Shown in pieces: positions 26,078 through 34,983 of a DNA stretch of 64,000 bases. Made by a program: the position numbers and the translations under genes. The first letter of the stretch is position 1, and each line of letters begins with the position of its first letter. The stretch is from Enterovibrio qingdaonensis (lineage in GTDB: Bacteria; Pseudomonadota; Gammaproteobacteria; Enterobacterales; Vibrionaceae): positions 62,001 through 126,000 of the forward strand of contig NZ_JAJUBB010000002.1 of the NCBI RefSeq assembly GCF_028683135.1. The letters run 5' to 3'. Under the pieces are notes generated by a model. That model searched no databases. It worked only from the letters and a program-made list of their open reading frames with translations, and had not been told where the DNA came from.

Positions 26078-26100
26078 GGCACAGTTACTGTGCCTTTTTT
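26078..26100 (+). terminator. Intrinsic terminator after aldo/keto reductase
   Basis: GGCACAG and CTGTGCC form a 7-base stem with a TTA loop, followed by six T residues. Confidence 0.85.
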
Positions 26101-26175
26101 GATATTGCGCTTACATCCTCCTTGAAAACCGACCAACCGCACTCCATCTGATCTTAAGGTCAGGGAGGATTGTTC

Positions 26176-26787
26176 ATGGAGTACATTGTTGCGGTTACGT
26201 TATTTGCCATATCTGCGTCAGCCACTCCTGGGCCGAATAACCTGCTATTAATGTCGTCGGGCGCGAATTATGGCGTTCGACGAAGTTTACCACTCATGTG
26301 CGGGATCTGTTTTGGGTTCGCGCTGATGCTTTTTCTCGTCGGTGTTGGATTTGGGCAAATATTCCAAACGTTTCCTGAGTTGCATTTCATCATTAAATGC
26401 GTGGGAACTGCCTATCTCCTTTATCTTGCGTATCTCATTGCCCGCTCTGGAGAACTTTCTTCCGTCGGCAGTGAAGCAAAACCGCTATCGTTCCTTAAAG
26501 GTGCACTTTTTCAATGGGTAAATGCCAAGGCATGGGTGGTGGCTACCGGTGCTATTGCGGCGTTTACAACCCTTGGTGAGAGCTATTACGCGCAAAATCT
26601 GACCATCGCGATAACTTTTTTCCTCATTTCCTTTCCTAGCGTCGGCATTTGGCTATTATTCGGCTCGGCACTCAAGAAGGTGCTGACATCGCCAACGCGA
26701 AGGGCGGTGTTTAATTACGCCATGTCAGGTCTGTTGGTTTTGTCGGTACTACCAGTTGTTCTTGATATATTTTCAACACTCTCGTGA
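26176..26787 (+). CDS. LysE/RhtB family amino acid exporter
   Basis: 203 residues from the ATG at 26176, chosen because GGGAGG lies 7 bases upstream; a TTG two codons earlier is less likely. Five to six membrane segments. The N-terminal family signature SASATPGPNNLLLMSSGANYG is complete, as is the segment AKAWVVATGAIAAF typical of the RhtB/YggA group. Such carriers export amino acids or homoserine lactone-like compounds by proton antiport. It leads a three-gene unit with a GNAT gene 9 bases downstream and an Mpo1-like gene. Confidence 0.9.
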   Translation: MEYIVAVTLFAISASATPGPNNLLLMSSGANYGVRRSLPLMCGICFGFALMLFLVGVGFGQIFQTFPELHFIIKCVGTAYLLYLAYLIARSGELSSVGSEAKPLSFLKGALFQWVNAKAWVVATGAIAAFTTLGESYYAQNLTIAITFFLISFPSVGIWLLFGSALKKVLTSPTRRAVFNYAMSGLLVLSVLPVVLDIFSTLS

Positions 26788-26796
26788 TTTATCCAA

Positions 26797-27237
26797 ATGA
26801 ATATCCTTTCACATCGTCTTGCCTCTAATGACGATTTTGATTTTCTCTTCGATCTTAAAAAAGCGGCTGAAGGTGATTCTGTTGCGCGGATTTGGGGCTG
26901 GGACGAAGCGTTGCAATTTAGCATCCATCAGGAAGAACTCGCTGCCGCATTACCACAAATTATTGAACATGATGGCCAACCAATTGGCTGTTTCCTCTTT
27001 GAGGTTCATGAAGACCATTGTTATTTCTCTCGGTTTTTCATTCTGCCTGCCTATCAGGGAAAAGGTATAGGCAGTCACATCTTGAAAGAAAATCTCGCTA
27101 TCGCGCAGGAAATGGGCAAGCCAGTTCGCTTATGCTATTTGCAAGGAAACCGTGTTGAAGTGCTCTACCGTGCGTTTGGGTTTGAGTATGTACGCGAGGA
27201 CGAGCACTTTGTTTATATGGTGCGAGAACACGATTAA
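26797..27237 (+). CDS. GNAT family N-acetyltransferase
   Basis: 146 residues. The acetyl-CoA site is in RFFILPAYQGKGIGSHILKENL, with the following RVEVLYRAFGFEYVREDEHF strand-helix pair. The N-terminal half (SVARIWGWDEALQFSIHQEEL) is of the kind found in small orphan GNATs. It lies 9 bases after the LysE-type exporter and 20 bases before the Mpo1-like gene. Substrate cannot be told. Confidence 0.85.
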   Translation: MNILSHRLASNDDFDFLFDLKKAAEGDSVARIWGWDEALQFSIHQEELAAALPQIIEHDGQPIGCFLFEVHEDHCYFSRFFILPAYQGKGIGSHILKENLAIAQEMGKPVRLCYLQGNRVEVLYRAFGFEYVREDEHFVYMVREHD

Positions 27238-27257
27238 CTGCGCGAGGGGCGTCAAGG

Positions 27258-27719
27258 ATGAAATCACTCGAAGAATGGTTTGAAGAGTATGGGGAAAGTC
27301 ATCAGAACCCCATCAATCAAAAAATCCACAAAGTGGCAGTGCCGGGAATTTTCTTTTCTGTCGCTGGCCTGCTTTGGGAGATCCCCTCATCGCATTTCTC
27401 GGACATAGCGATAGCACCGTACTTCATTGTGTTGGCAATGGTCTTGGTGTTTTATCTGGTGTTGTCATTCAAAGCGTTTGTTGTTATGGCCGCATTTTCT
27501 GCGTTTTGTACCATGGTGTTGGTAGAGCTCCAAAGTGCAAACATCGACATTCTTGTTCTCTCAATCGCCATGTTTGTCGTGCTGTGGATATTGCAATTTG
27601 TCGGACATCATATTGAAGGGAAAAAGCCCTCTTTTTTTAAAGATGTTCAGTTTCTTCTCATTGGGCCTGCATGGGTCTTCCACTTCTTTTTCCCTCTCAC
27701 TCCCCACGACAATGCATAA
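27258..27719 (+). CDS. Mpo1-like (DUF962) membrane protein
   Basis: 153 residues with four hydrophobic segments. The metal-ligand pattern of the family is present: ESHQNPINQKIHKVAVP near residues 13-30 and QFVGHHIEGKKPSFF near 115-130. Yeast Mpo1 is an Fe2+-dependent dioxygenase in alpha-oxidation of 2-hydroxy fatty acids; bacterial relatives are often annotated DUF962 or YGL010w-like. The conserved His residues suggest the bacterial protein keeps the iron site. Last gene of the LysE-GNAT unit. Confidence 0.85.
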   Translation: MKSLEEWFEEYGESHQNPINQKIHKVAVPGIFFSVAGLLWEIPSSHFSDIAIAPYFIVLAMVLVFYLVLSFKAFVVMAAFSAFCTMVLVELQSANIDILVLSIAMFVVLWILQFVGHHIEGKKPSFFKDVQFLLIGPAWVFHFFFPLTPHDNA

Positions 27720-27742
27720 AAAAGCCAGCCGTTAGGCTGGCT
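27717..27742. terminator. Terminator between convergent genes
   Basis: AGCCAGCC (27723-27730) and GGCTGGCT (27735-27742) pair around GTTA. The T-run is on the minus strand, so it mainly ends the leftward gene at 27791-28714. Confidence 0.8.
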
Positions 27743-27790
27743 CCTGTTTGGTGAAAACCGGAAAGGCGTACAAGTGTCGCCAAAATTGGG

Positions 27791-28714
27791 CTAATCAACA
27801 AACTGAGGTGGGTAACAGTCGTTAGTACCTGAGTCCGTCATTGACATGGCATCTACACGCATAGGGACAAGTCCACCATAAGCTTCAGCCGCAAAATCAC
27901 CTGGCATCGCAGGCGGGTCTAGTAGCCAAAGGTTGGTGGTATTCGGTGACCCTGAAACATTGTGGTTTTTGCTTGCAACGAGGATTTCGCCATTCTGATC
28001 GAGGGTTGCTGCGGTAACCAAGTCGACTTTATGGAAGAACTCCAACTGGCTACTTGCGTCACCGGTGTCGATAGAAAATGCACGGGTATTGGTGACGAAC
28101 AATAGGTCTCCATCAGAGAATATAAAGTCCCCCCAATTGGTAAAGCCAGCAATTCGAAGGCTGGCATCAAGCAGACCGATCTGGCTTTGTGTGCCGCTCG
28201 ATGCGTCGATGGTAAATAGCCTTGCGCGATCTGAGCCATAAAGTGTGTTTGTATCCGGGTCAAATGCCATGCGTTTGATTTCAAAGCGCGTTGTTCCGAC
28301 ATCATGATGCGTTCCCAGTTGAACGTCATAGTAAGCTAGACGAAAAGGCTTTAGCCCTTTTGCATGCAAACCGAGAGCTTGGAACTCTTCAGCGGTGAAG
28401 TCACCATTGTTTGTCGCTGCAATATGGTAGCTTTGGGGGGTCGGTGTACTGGCGTAATAGATACGGTCAGTTGAACTGTCATACGCCATGGCTGACGCGG
28501 CGAATAAGGCACGAGAATTGAGTTCGGCCCGAAGCACCGCGTTAGTAAAGTAGCTTCCGCCTGCTCGGGCTGCTCCTTCGTCGACATCGACCAGAACGCC
28601 GACAGCACCGCGGCCTGCATTCATGGTAAACAGATCGCCGTCGCATTGCGCGCTCATCGCAGGTGCAGACGCTCCGGCAGCCAACATGAGTGTTGCAAGT
28701 AATGTCCTTTTCAT
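27791..28714 (-). CDS. Exported beta-propeller-like protein, paralogue of the 33304-34983 product
   Basis: 307 residues with a signal peptide (1-21, ending PAMSA). The mature part is full of short strand-turn units (MAYDSSTDRIYYAS, MAFDPDTNTLYGSD, TIDASSGTQSQIG, GFTNWGDFIFSDGDLLFVT, AATLDQNGEILVASKN), as in beta-propellers. It aligns along its length with the first ~305 residues of the protein at 33304-34983, including the opening MNAGRGxVGxL, the SYHI motif and a C-terminal Cys. It lacks the extra C-terminal domains of that paralogue. I do not recognise a named family. Role unknown; probably periplasmic or secreted. Confidence 0.75.
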   Translation of the reverse strand: MKRTLLATLMLAAGASAPAMSAQCDGDLFTMNAGRGAVGVLVDVDEGAARAGGSYFTNAVLRAELNSRALFAASAMAYDSSTDRIYYASTPTPQSYHIAATNNGDFTAEEFQALGLHAKGLKPFRLAYYDVQLGTHHDVGTTRFEIKRMAFDPDTNTLYGSDRARLFTIDASSGTQSQIGLLDASLRIAGFTNWGDFIFSDGDLLFVTNTRAFSIDTGDASSQLEFFHKVDLVTAATLDQNGEILVASKNHNVSGSPNTTNLWLLDPPAMPGDFAAEAYGGLVPMRVDAMSMTDSGTNDCYPPQFVD

Positions 28715-29177
28715 TGCTAACCTCTTAAATTAAAGATTCTGGGTAGTAAGGCTCAGATACCTATTTGGTGTACTTGTGTGAGTAAATCGTTGGACGTGAT
28801 CCGTCAGATTTACCGTACGAATCACTGTCCAGAAATAACGCTAACAGGTGTGGGATATTTTGCCGCTGTATGCATATGAATATTCGTTGGAATCTTGCAA
28901 TAGCGACAAAGTAAGAGGGTTCGAAGCGAGTCGAGGTGCATAAGCAAGGACTAATTAAGACAGTCGCAGGTAGATTTAGTACGACTTGATAGTGATCAGT
29001 ACGAGTGATGAACGAAAACGCGTTATGTTGGATTGTTCTATTTTGACGAATAGTCATTTCGGCAGAAACTGTTTTTTTATAAAGACCAGATCATTAGTGT
29101 GGGATAGGAGAAACTAAATAATAAATGTGACGTTGTCACATGCATCGAGGTTTACACTCTTAAACGAGGACGTTTAG
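28715..29177. other. Divergent intergenic region
   Basis: 463 bases between the leftward exported-protein gene and the rightward dioxygenase gene. The 11-mer CTCTTAAATTA at 28722-28732 recurs upstream of the paralogue (35021-35031). I see no RNA gene or hairpin with T-run. Confidence 0.5.
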
Positions 29178-29978
29178 ATGCGTATGTCTTTTGATCGACA
29201 TGCACCACTGCCCGCGCTTTTTATTGGTCATGGCGCACCAACGCACACGTTGACGGGCAATAGATACACTCAGGCATGGAAGGCCATTGCCGAAGACATT
29301 CCAGTACCCAAAGCAATCCTTTGTATATCATCTCATTGGGTAACGAATGGTTCGCGGATCACCGCGTTAGCTAATCCTCACACGCTTCATGATTTTGGAC
29401 CCATTGATGAGAGATTGGAAAATATTCATTACCCTGCGCCAGGGGCTCCTGACATCGCAAGGCAAATAGCCGAAAACGTGCCTTTCGAACTGTCCTTGGA
29501 CAGACGATGGGGCTTAGATCATGGCAGTTGGACAGTCTTAAGGCATATGTATCCGGATGCCGAAATCCCAGTGCTTCAGCTGAGCTTGGATTTGACTTTA
29601 ACTGAAGAGCAGCACTATGAGCGCGGACAACAACTTCGATTTTTGAGAGACGAAAATATCCTCGTTGTTGCAAGTGGAAATGTCGTTCATAACCTTGCGT
29701 TGTTTGACCGACAAGAATCAATGGCACATCCGTGGGCACTCGTGGCTGACAGCCAAATAGCACATTGTCTTGTGCAAGGAGACATTGCATCGTTACTTGA
29801 TTATCTCTCAATGCGAGAAGAGGTAAGAATGGGGATTCCTACCCCCGATCACTTTTGGCCATTGCTGTATACACTCGGCATGCGTCAGGAGGACGACATG
29901 CTGGACTTCCCTGTGCTGGGTTTATCTCATGGCAGCACCAGTATGCGTTCGGTTAGGCTTCAATCCCGCTTAGAGTGA
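29178..29978 (+). CDS. ygiD: DODA-type extradiol dioxygenase family protein (YgiD-like)
   Basis: 266 residues of the LigB superfamily. YgiD of E. coli is a 4,5-DOPA extradiol dioxygenase using a mononuclear metal. Metal-ligand regions are visible: IGHGAPTHTL near the N-terminus, ISSHWVTNGSR, and GLDHGSWTVLRHMYPDAEIPVLQLS with the conserved His-Gly-Ser-Trp. SGNVVHNLALF is another family block. It is monocistronic and convergent with phoX. The true substrate in this organism is not known. Confidence 0.9.
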   Translation: MRMSFDRHAPLPALFIGHGAPTHTLTGNRYTQAWKAIAEDIPVPKAILCISSHWVTNGSRITALANPHTLHDFGPIDERLENIHYPAPGAPDIARQIAENVPFELSLDRRWGLDHGSWTVLRHMYPDAEIPVLQLSLDLTLTEEQHYERGQQLRFLRDENILVVASGNVVHNLALFDRQESMAHPWALVADSQIAHCLVQGDIASLLDYLSMREEVRMGIPTPDHFWPLLYTLGMRQEDDMLDFPVLGLSHGSTSMRSVRLQSRLE

Positions 29979-29989
29979 AACATAGCGAC

Positions 29990-30013
29990 AAAAAAGCCCC
30001 GACATGTCGGGGC
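29990..30013 (-). terminator. Terminator between ygiD-like gene and phoX
   Basis: GCCCCGACATGTCGGGGC (29996-30013) is a perfect 18-base palindrome; six T residues follow on the minus strand, so it primarily ends phoX. Confidence 0.8.
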
Positions 30014-30031
30014 GTAGATTTTGATACAGGC

Positions 30032-31927
30032 TTAAGCCCCGATAACACCGCCATCTTTCCGTGTAATGCGCATCACTGTTGAACGTGGAATGGAATCGCC
30101 ACCATCAGGGAAGTGTGAGGGCGCAAGGCTTTCTCCGGGGTGTTGAATGCCGACAAACATGGTTTTGTAGTCTGGAGAGAACGCGAGGCCGGTAATTTCA
30201 CATGCGATAGGGCCGGTTAGGAATCGGCGAATCTCCCCTGTACTTGGGTCCGCACAGAGCATTTGGTTGTTACCCATTCCAGCAAACTTGCCTTCGTTTG
30301 AGTATTTACCATCAGTCTGAATCCAAAGGCGACCTGCCGCGTCAAATCCAATACCGTCCGGACTGTTAAACATGTTGTCTTTGTTCACGTTCGGCGTACC
30401 TGCCATCAGACCTTCTTGTACTTCAGGGTTACCGGCCATCACAAAGATATCCCAATCAAATTCAGACGCGGTGTGATCGCCACCTTTTGGTGCCCAACGG
30501 ATGATATGACCGTACGGATTTTTCTCGCGAGGATTAGCGATATTGAGTGGTTGCGTCTCTTTCGCACCGCGGTATTTGTTATTGGTCAACGTACAAAACG
30601 CAGTTTTGTTGTCGGGGTGTACCGCCACCCACTCAGGGCGATCCATGGTTGTTGCCCCAACGTGAGACGCTGCTTTGCGCGCAAAAATCATGACTTCTGC
30701 TTGGCTGTTAAAGCCATTTTCTGGCGTCAACCCATTTTGGCCAAACGACAGTTCAACCCATTCGCCCTGACCGTTTAGGTCACCTTCTTTGCCGGTGAAT
30801 TTGGCAACATACAAGGTACCGTCTTCGAGCAGGTTGCGGTTAGCGGCTAAGTCGCCTGGAGTGTATTTATTTTTGGAGACAAACTTGTAAAGGTGTTCAC
30901 CGCGTTCATCATCACCCAGATAGACCACAACATGCCCGTCGCCATTGATTGTCATCGCAGCGTTTTCGTGTTTGAAGCGTCCTAGTGCGGAGCGTTTCTT
31001 TGGTGTTGAATTTGGGTCCATCGGGTCGATTTCAACGACCCAACCAAAGCGATTCGGCTCGTTCGGGGTTTTGGAAATATCGAAACGGTCATCGTGTTTC
31101 CACCAGTCGTAACCCCAATCTTTGTTCTTCACGCCATAACGTTTGTATTCGTCATTGAGCTCTACCTCTTTAGAGGCAGCAAAATATCCATTGAAGTTTT
31201 CTTCGCACGCGAGGTACGTGCCCCAAGGCGTTTGGCCGTTTGCACAGTTGTTATACGTACCAAGGATTTTCTTACCTGATGGGTCCGCGGCTGTTTTTAG
31301 CAGGTCATGGCCTGCAGCGGGGCCGGTCATTTCCATCGGCGTGTATGCGGTGATTTTTCGATTCAAGCGACCATCCACATTCGCTTGCCATTTTCCGTCT
31401 TTTTTAACCAACTCGATAATAGAGACACCATGAGCAGCTTGAGACTTACGTACGTCATCAGCGGTGATGTTTTTGCCTTGGTGTTTATAGAGATATTCGT
31501 TGTTGGTGTATTCGTTGTTCGCAACGAGAACGGCGCGATCTTCGGACAATGGGAAGAAGGTCATGCCGTCTGTGTTGTCACCATATTGCATTTCTTGTGC
31601 TTTCGAATCGTTGCTCTGTGCAAATTTTGGTGAGGTAGGAAACAGCGGGTCGCCCCAAGAGACAACGCGTTCCGCGACGTACCCTTCAGGCACGATAACC
31701 GTATCTGCGGTTGAAGCAGGAATAGCGGTAAAGCCCATTAATTTGCTGTTGTCCATGGATTCAGCCACAGCTTTAGCAACGGGAGCCGTTGCAAAAAAAG
31801 CAACCGTACCCGCTGCACTGGCGGTGCGTAGGAAGTTTCGACGGTTCATGGCTGCATCAATGAAGCGGTTAAATTCGGGTTCGTGGTCCAATTCACGCTG
31901 ATCGTTGTGTTGAGTATGTTCGCTCAC
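30032..31927 (-). CDS. phoX: PhoX family alkaline phosphatase, Tat-exported
   Basis: 631 residues. The start is GTG at 31925-31927 with AAGGA close upstream. A twin-arginine signal NRRNFLRTASAAGTVAFFA lies at residues 28-46, so the folded, metal-loaded enzyme is exported by Tat. PhoX enzymes are Ca2+- and iron-dependent monoesterases that free phosphate from organic esters; they are common in marine bacteria. Family blocks: TYNNCANGQTPWGTYLACEENFNGYF with the conserved Cys-Glu, RFGWVVEIDP, RFKHENA, and near the end SPDGIGFDAAGRLWIQTDG and FVGIQHPGE. The length fits. I found no clear Pho box upstream. Confidence 0.92.
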   Translation of the reverse strand: MSEHTQHNDQRELDHEPEFNRFIDAAMNRRNFLRTASAAGTVAFFATAPVAKAVAESMDNSKLMGFTAIPASTADTVIVPEGYVAERVVSWGDPLFPTSPKFAQSNDSKAQEMQYGDNTDGMTFFPLSEDRAVLVANNEYTNNEYLYKHQGKNITADDVRKSQAAHGVSIIELVKKDGKWQANVDGRLNRKITAYTPMEMTGPAAGHDLLKTAADPSGKKILGTYNNCANGQTPWGTYLACEENFNGYFAASKEVELNDEYKRYGVKNKDWGYDWWKHDDRFDISKTPNEPNRFGWVVEIDPMDPNSTPKKRSALGRFKHENAAMTINGDGHVVVYLGDDERGEHLYKFVSKNKYTPGDLAANRNLLEDGTLYVAKFTGKEGDLNGQGEWVELSFGQNGLTPENGFNSQAEVMIFARKAASHVGATTMDRPEWVAVHPDNKTAFCTLTNNKYRGAKETQPLNIANPREKNPYGHIIRWAPKGGDHTASEFDWDIFVMAGNPEVQEGLMAGTPNVNKDNMFNSPDGIGFDAAGRLWIQTDGKYSNEGKFAGMGNNQMLCADPSTGEIRRFLTGPIACEITGLAFSPDYKTMFVGIQHPGESLAPSHFPDGGDSIPRSTVMRITRKDGGVIGA

Positions 31928-32390
31928 GGTATCTTCCTTTATTTTATTTACACGACATTTCTACGTTCCCAAACAGCGAGAAGATGCAGTATTCGATTTG
32001 CCCATAGGGAATGTGCCAATGCATCCAGTTAGGCATCGAGGGCCAATAATATAGAATGGCTCATGCTGTGAGGACTCGATGGTTAAGAGAATGATGACTC
32101 CTTCTAAAACCGAGTTACTTCAGCGTGTTTGGGTATGCAATACGGAAGCAAATATTGGTGCTTCATTGTTAAATGTTAGTGAACACGGAATGAAGAAAAG
32201 ATGTCATATGGACGACATACGCTAAAAAAACGACATAAAACAAGATTTCATGCGCACTCTGATGGATATGACCTTTGCGCTAGCTCGGAAAATATGTGGT
32301 TAGGAATGAATAACAGCGTTTGATTGATCCCACACAAGGTGAAGACGGCACATGTGATACATGCTAGGCGTGCTTTAAGGAGAAACAAGC
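31928..32390. other. Divergent intergenic region phoX / cytochrome c with disrupted repeat
   Basis: 463 bases with the promoters of phoX and the cytochrome gene. It contains a fragmentary copy of the palindromic repeat (31967-32136). No open reading frame worth calling. Confidence 0.5.
31967..32136. repeat. Degenerate, apparently split copy of the palindromic repeat
   Basis: CCCAAACA at 31968-31975, then GAAGATGCAG at 31980-31989, match the left arm and centre of the unit at 24146-24190. The right-arm-like TGTTTGGGTAT occurs at 32126-32136, about 135 bases later instead of directly. The intervening DNA is not recognised. Confidence 0.4.
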
Positions 32391-32729
32391 ATGCTCAATA
32401 AACTAAAAACGTTATCATTCTTTGCTCTGGTGTTATCAACAGGAACTGCGATTGCAGCACCAAAAGGCGATGCCGAATTGGGTCAACAAAAAGCGTATAC
32501 TTGCCAGTTTTGCCACGGTGCGACGGGGTATACAAACGTTGACGCTTACCCTCACATCAACGGTCAAAATGCTGTTTACCTCTATAACGCCATGCTGGCC
32601 TACAAAAACGGAGAGCGTACAAACGCATTGGGGTTGATGATGAAACAACAGATGACGGTATTGTCTGAACAAGACATGGCGGACATCGCAGCGTTCTATG
32701 CGTCTCAACCGGCGGGCAAGCCTGAATAA
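32391..32729 (+). CDS. Periplasmic class I c-type cytochrome
   Basis: 112 residues with a signal peptide ending at about residue 22 (GTAIAA). One haem c site CQFCH at 38-42, His42 being an axial ligand; the sixth ligand is probably a Met in GLMMKQQM. The closing helix EQDMADIAAFYASQ is typical of cytochrome c4/c553-like domains. It would carry single electrons in the periplasm, partner unknown. Divergent from phoX. A gap of 68 bases separates it from yaiI. Confidence 0.88.
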   Translation: MLNKLKTLSFFALVLSTGTAIAAPKGDAELGQQKAYTCQFCHGATGYTNVDAYPHINGQNAVYLYNAMLAYKNGERTNALGLMMKQQMTVLSEQDMADIAAFYASQPAGKPE

Positions 32730-32797
32730 CAGGCTTTGATTGCGCTAAAAAGCCCTCGCTGATACTGTTCGTTCAAACTTTTTTGAGATAGACCATT

Positions 32798-33256
32798 ATG
32801 ACAACGATTTGGGTGGATGCTGACGCGTGTCCAACAGTAATTAAAGAAGTCCTTTATCGTGCGGCAGACCGCACGGAAACACCGTTGGTTTTAGTGGCGA
32901 ATCAGGCGTTGCGAACTCCGCCTTCTCGCTTCATTCGTAGCGTGCAGGTTGAAAAGGGTTTTGATATTGCTGATAACGAAATCGTACGTCGTGTAGAAGC
33001 GGGTGATCTTGTGATTACGGCGGATATTCCTTTGGCATCTGAGGTTATTGAGAAGTCAGGTGTTGCTTTGAATCCGCGAGGTGAATTGTACACCCCAGAA
33101 AACATTCGCCAGCGTCTTAATATGCGTGATTTTATGGATACGCTGCGTTCGAGCGGTATCCAAACGGGTGGACCAGCGGCAATAAGCCAACAGGATCGCC
33201 AAATGTTCGCGAATGAACTCGATAAGTTTCTGCAGCGCAGCAAGTCAAAACGATAA
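32798..33256 (+). CDS. yaiI: YaiI/YqxD family protein (DUF188)
   Basis: 152 residues, the usual length. Family signature blocks: [21 protein letters not shown] at the start with the conserved Asp-Ala-Asp-Ala-Cys-Pro, [20 protein letters not shown], and [18 protein letters not shown]. The fold is NYN/PIN-like, which suggests nuclease activity, but the biological role is not established. The gene is followed directly by a bidirectional terminator. Confidence 0.93.
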   Translation: MTTIWVDADACPTVIKEVLYRAADRTETPLVLVANQALRTPPSRFIRSVQVEKGFDIADNEIVRRVEAGDLVITADIPLASEVIEKSGVALNPRGELYTPENIRQRLNMRDFMDTLRSSGIQTGGPAAISQQDRQMFANELDKFLQRSKSKR

Positions 33257-33260
33257 AAAA

Positions 33261-33288
33261 AAAAGGAGCGATATTTCGCTCCTTTTTT
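33261..33288. terminator. Bidirectional terminator
   Basis: AAAAGGAGCG pairs with CGCTCCTTTT around a 6-base loop, flanked by an A-run and a T-run; it serves yaiI and the leftward gene ending at 33304. Confidence 0.85.
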
Positions 33289-33303
33289 AATCAATGTGTC
33301 TGC

Positions 33304-34983
33304 TTAGTTATAAATGCGAGACCAACAACCGTTTGAACAGTTAACGTCTTTGTTCCAATGCAACTGCGCTCGGTGTCCTGTTTTCACGTTGTAGTATTGA
33401 CCATTTGGCCCTTTCAAACGTGCCCATGCGATGTCGCCTGCATAGTAGTAACGCTCATGATTACTATGTTGTTCATAGTACAGGCCACCGCCATTAATGG
33501 TGTAGCTACGAAGGAATCCATTAGTTTTATAGAATTCCAAGGTTGTGCCTGCTGGGATCGTACCGTTAATTCTGGCGTGTACGCCTCGAATCCATTGATC
33601 TTTCGTAAATAGATTCCCGCCACGGCTACCATGCCACCAGACACCACTGTTTTGTGCTGCTTGAGTTAGCAGAGTATGCACATCTGGGTCGTTATCAATA
33701 ATGGTGACGTTTGCAGAGCCTTGGTCACTCTTATCGGTATTGATCCAGCCTTGCATGGTGAAGTACTCGTTATTTTCATGTGTTGAGTCATTCACCGTAG
33801 GTACACCGACCCGCACGCTAGTCACGCCTTTCGGAAGGGTAATTTGTGTTCCAGTAGAAGAGAGGGTTGCTGAGCCTGTCGTATTGTCAGAGTAAAGCAG
33901 GGCAACCGTATTGCGGTAGTCGCTGTTAAGCACCGCACTGCCGTTGACCAAGGCTAAGGTCAGTTTGGTTGTGTCATTGGCTGTCGCTTTATCAAACGAA
34001 ACAGTGAAATAAGCCGTAGAACCCTCATTCACAGAGCTTGCATTGGCGGAAATACCCGACACCTCGGATTTCTCATCGCTTGGGAATACCGTTTTGTCAT
34101 AACAGGTGTGGTCTTCTGATGTTACCGTACCCATCGCACTGATGCGGCTAGGAAACAGACCGACCAAGACTTTTTCACCCGTAGATGGCTTCAAGCGGAA
34201 CAGCATATTGCTATTCACGTTGCCTGATACGTTCTGGTTCTTTGCCGCTACCATCATTTGACCGTTTTGATCCAAGGTTGCAGTTGTGACAAAGTCAATG
34301 AAGTGGAAGGCTTTCATTGTCAACGAACCGTTGGTGGTATTCACCGAAAACGTACGGTTGTTGGTGACAAATAGAAGCTCACCATCTTGGAATACAAAGT
34401 CACCCCAGTTAGTAAAACCGCCATTTTTTAAATCTTGCGGAAAGTTGCCAATATGTGTAATTGCACCGGTTGAAGGATCCACTTTAAAAATGGTTTGAGA
34501 GTCAGATGCATAGAGCTCGCTTGAGTCTGGATTAAACGCCATTCTCAGGATTTGTTTGTTTACTGTAGGGCCTGCAACATGGTTGCCTGTCGCGGGATCC
34601 ATGTAGGCTAGCTGATAGGGTTTTAGCGTTCTGGCGTGAAGATCGAGACTCTTATATTCATCAGCGGTTACATCGGCTTTTGGGTCGTCGATATGGTAGG
34701 ACGTTGGCTGTGGTGCGCTTGTGTAATAGAGGCGATCGGTAATACGGTCGTAGGACATTGATGATGCGCTGAACAGTGCACGGGAGTGATATTCCTCTCG
34801 TGTTGAAGAGTCACCAAAATAGTTAGAACCCATTTTTTTGAGCTCTTGAATATCCATCAATAAACCAACATGACCGCGGCCAGCATTCATGGAATATATG
34901 TTCCCTGCACAATTTGCCATTGCTTGCATGGATGTCATTGTGCCTGCGAGGATTGCAGCAGAAAGCAGCGTCTTCTTCATCAT
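33304..34983 (-). CDS. Exported propeller-like protein with Calx-beta and unknown C-terminal domain
   Basis: 559 residues with a signal peptide (1-23, ending QAMA). Residues ~24-305 align with the whole mature protein at 27791-28714: SMNAGRGHVGLLMDI, MSYDRITDRLYYTSAP, TSYHI, GFTNWGDFVFQDGELLFVTNN, TTATLDQNGQMMVAAKNQNVSG. Residues ~310-430 form a Calx-beta-type unit (NASSVNEGSTAYFTVSFD, LNSDYRN, then VTIIDNDPD), a Ca2+-binding or adhesive module found in surface proteins. Residues ~435-559 form an aromatic, Cys-containing domain (GVWWHGSRGGNLFTKDQW, YYEQHSNHERYYYAGDIAW, NCSNGCWSRIY) not recognised. Probably secreted or surface-located; function unknown. Confidence 0.78.
   Translation of the reverse strand: MMKKTLLSAAILAGTMTSMQAMANCAGNIYSMNAGRGHVGLLMDIQELKKMGSNYFGDSSTREEYHSRALFSASSMSYDRITDRLYYTSAPQPTSYHIDDPKADVTADEYKSLDLHARTLKPYQLAYMDPATGNHVAGPTVNKQILRMAFNPDSSELYASDSQTIFKVDPSTGAITHIGNFPQDLKNGGFTNWGDFVFQDGELLFVTNNRTFSVNTTNGSLTMKAFHFIDFVTTATLDQNGQMMVAAKNQNVSGNVNSNMLFRLKPSTGEKVLVGLFPSRISAMGTVTSEDHTCYDKTVFPSDEKSEVSGISANASSVNEGSTAYFTVSFDKATANDTTKLTLALVNGSAVLNSDYRNTVALLYSDNTTGSATLSSTGTQITLPKGVTSVRVGVPTVNDSTHENNEYFTMQGWINTDKSDQGSANVTIIDNDPDVHTLLTQAAQNSGVWWHGSRGGNLFTKDQWIRGVHARINGTIPAGTTLEFYKTNGFLRSYTINGGGLYYEQHSNHERYYYAGDIAWARLKGPNGQYYNVKTGHRAQLHWNKDVNCSNGCWSRIYN

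Noticed and set aside
28761..29057. 98-residue open frame on the minus strand upstream of the exported propeller-like gene
   Set aside because: No ribosome binding site, no recognisable composition or motif, and it occupies a likely promoter region.
30032..31927. Pho box upstream of phoX
   Set aside because: No tandem CTGTCAT-like repeats were found in the first 200 bases upstream.
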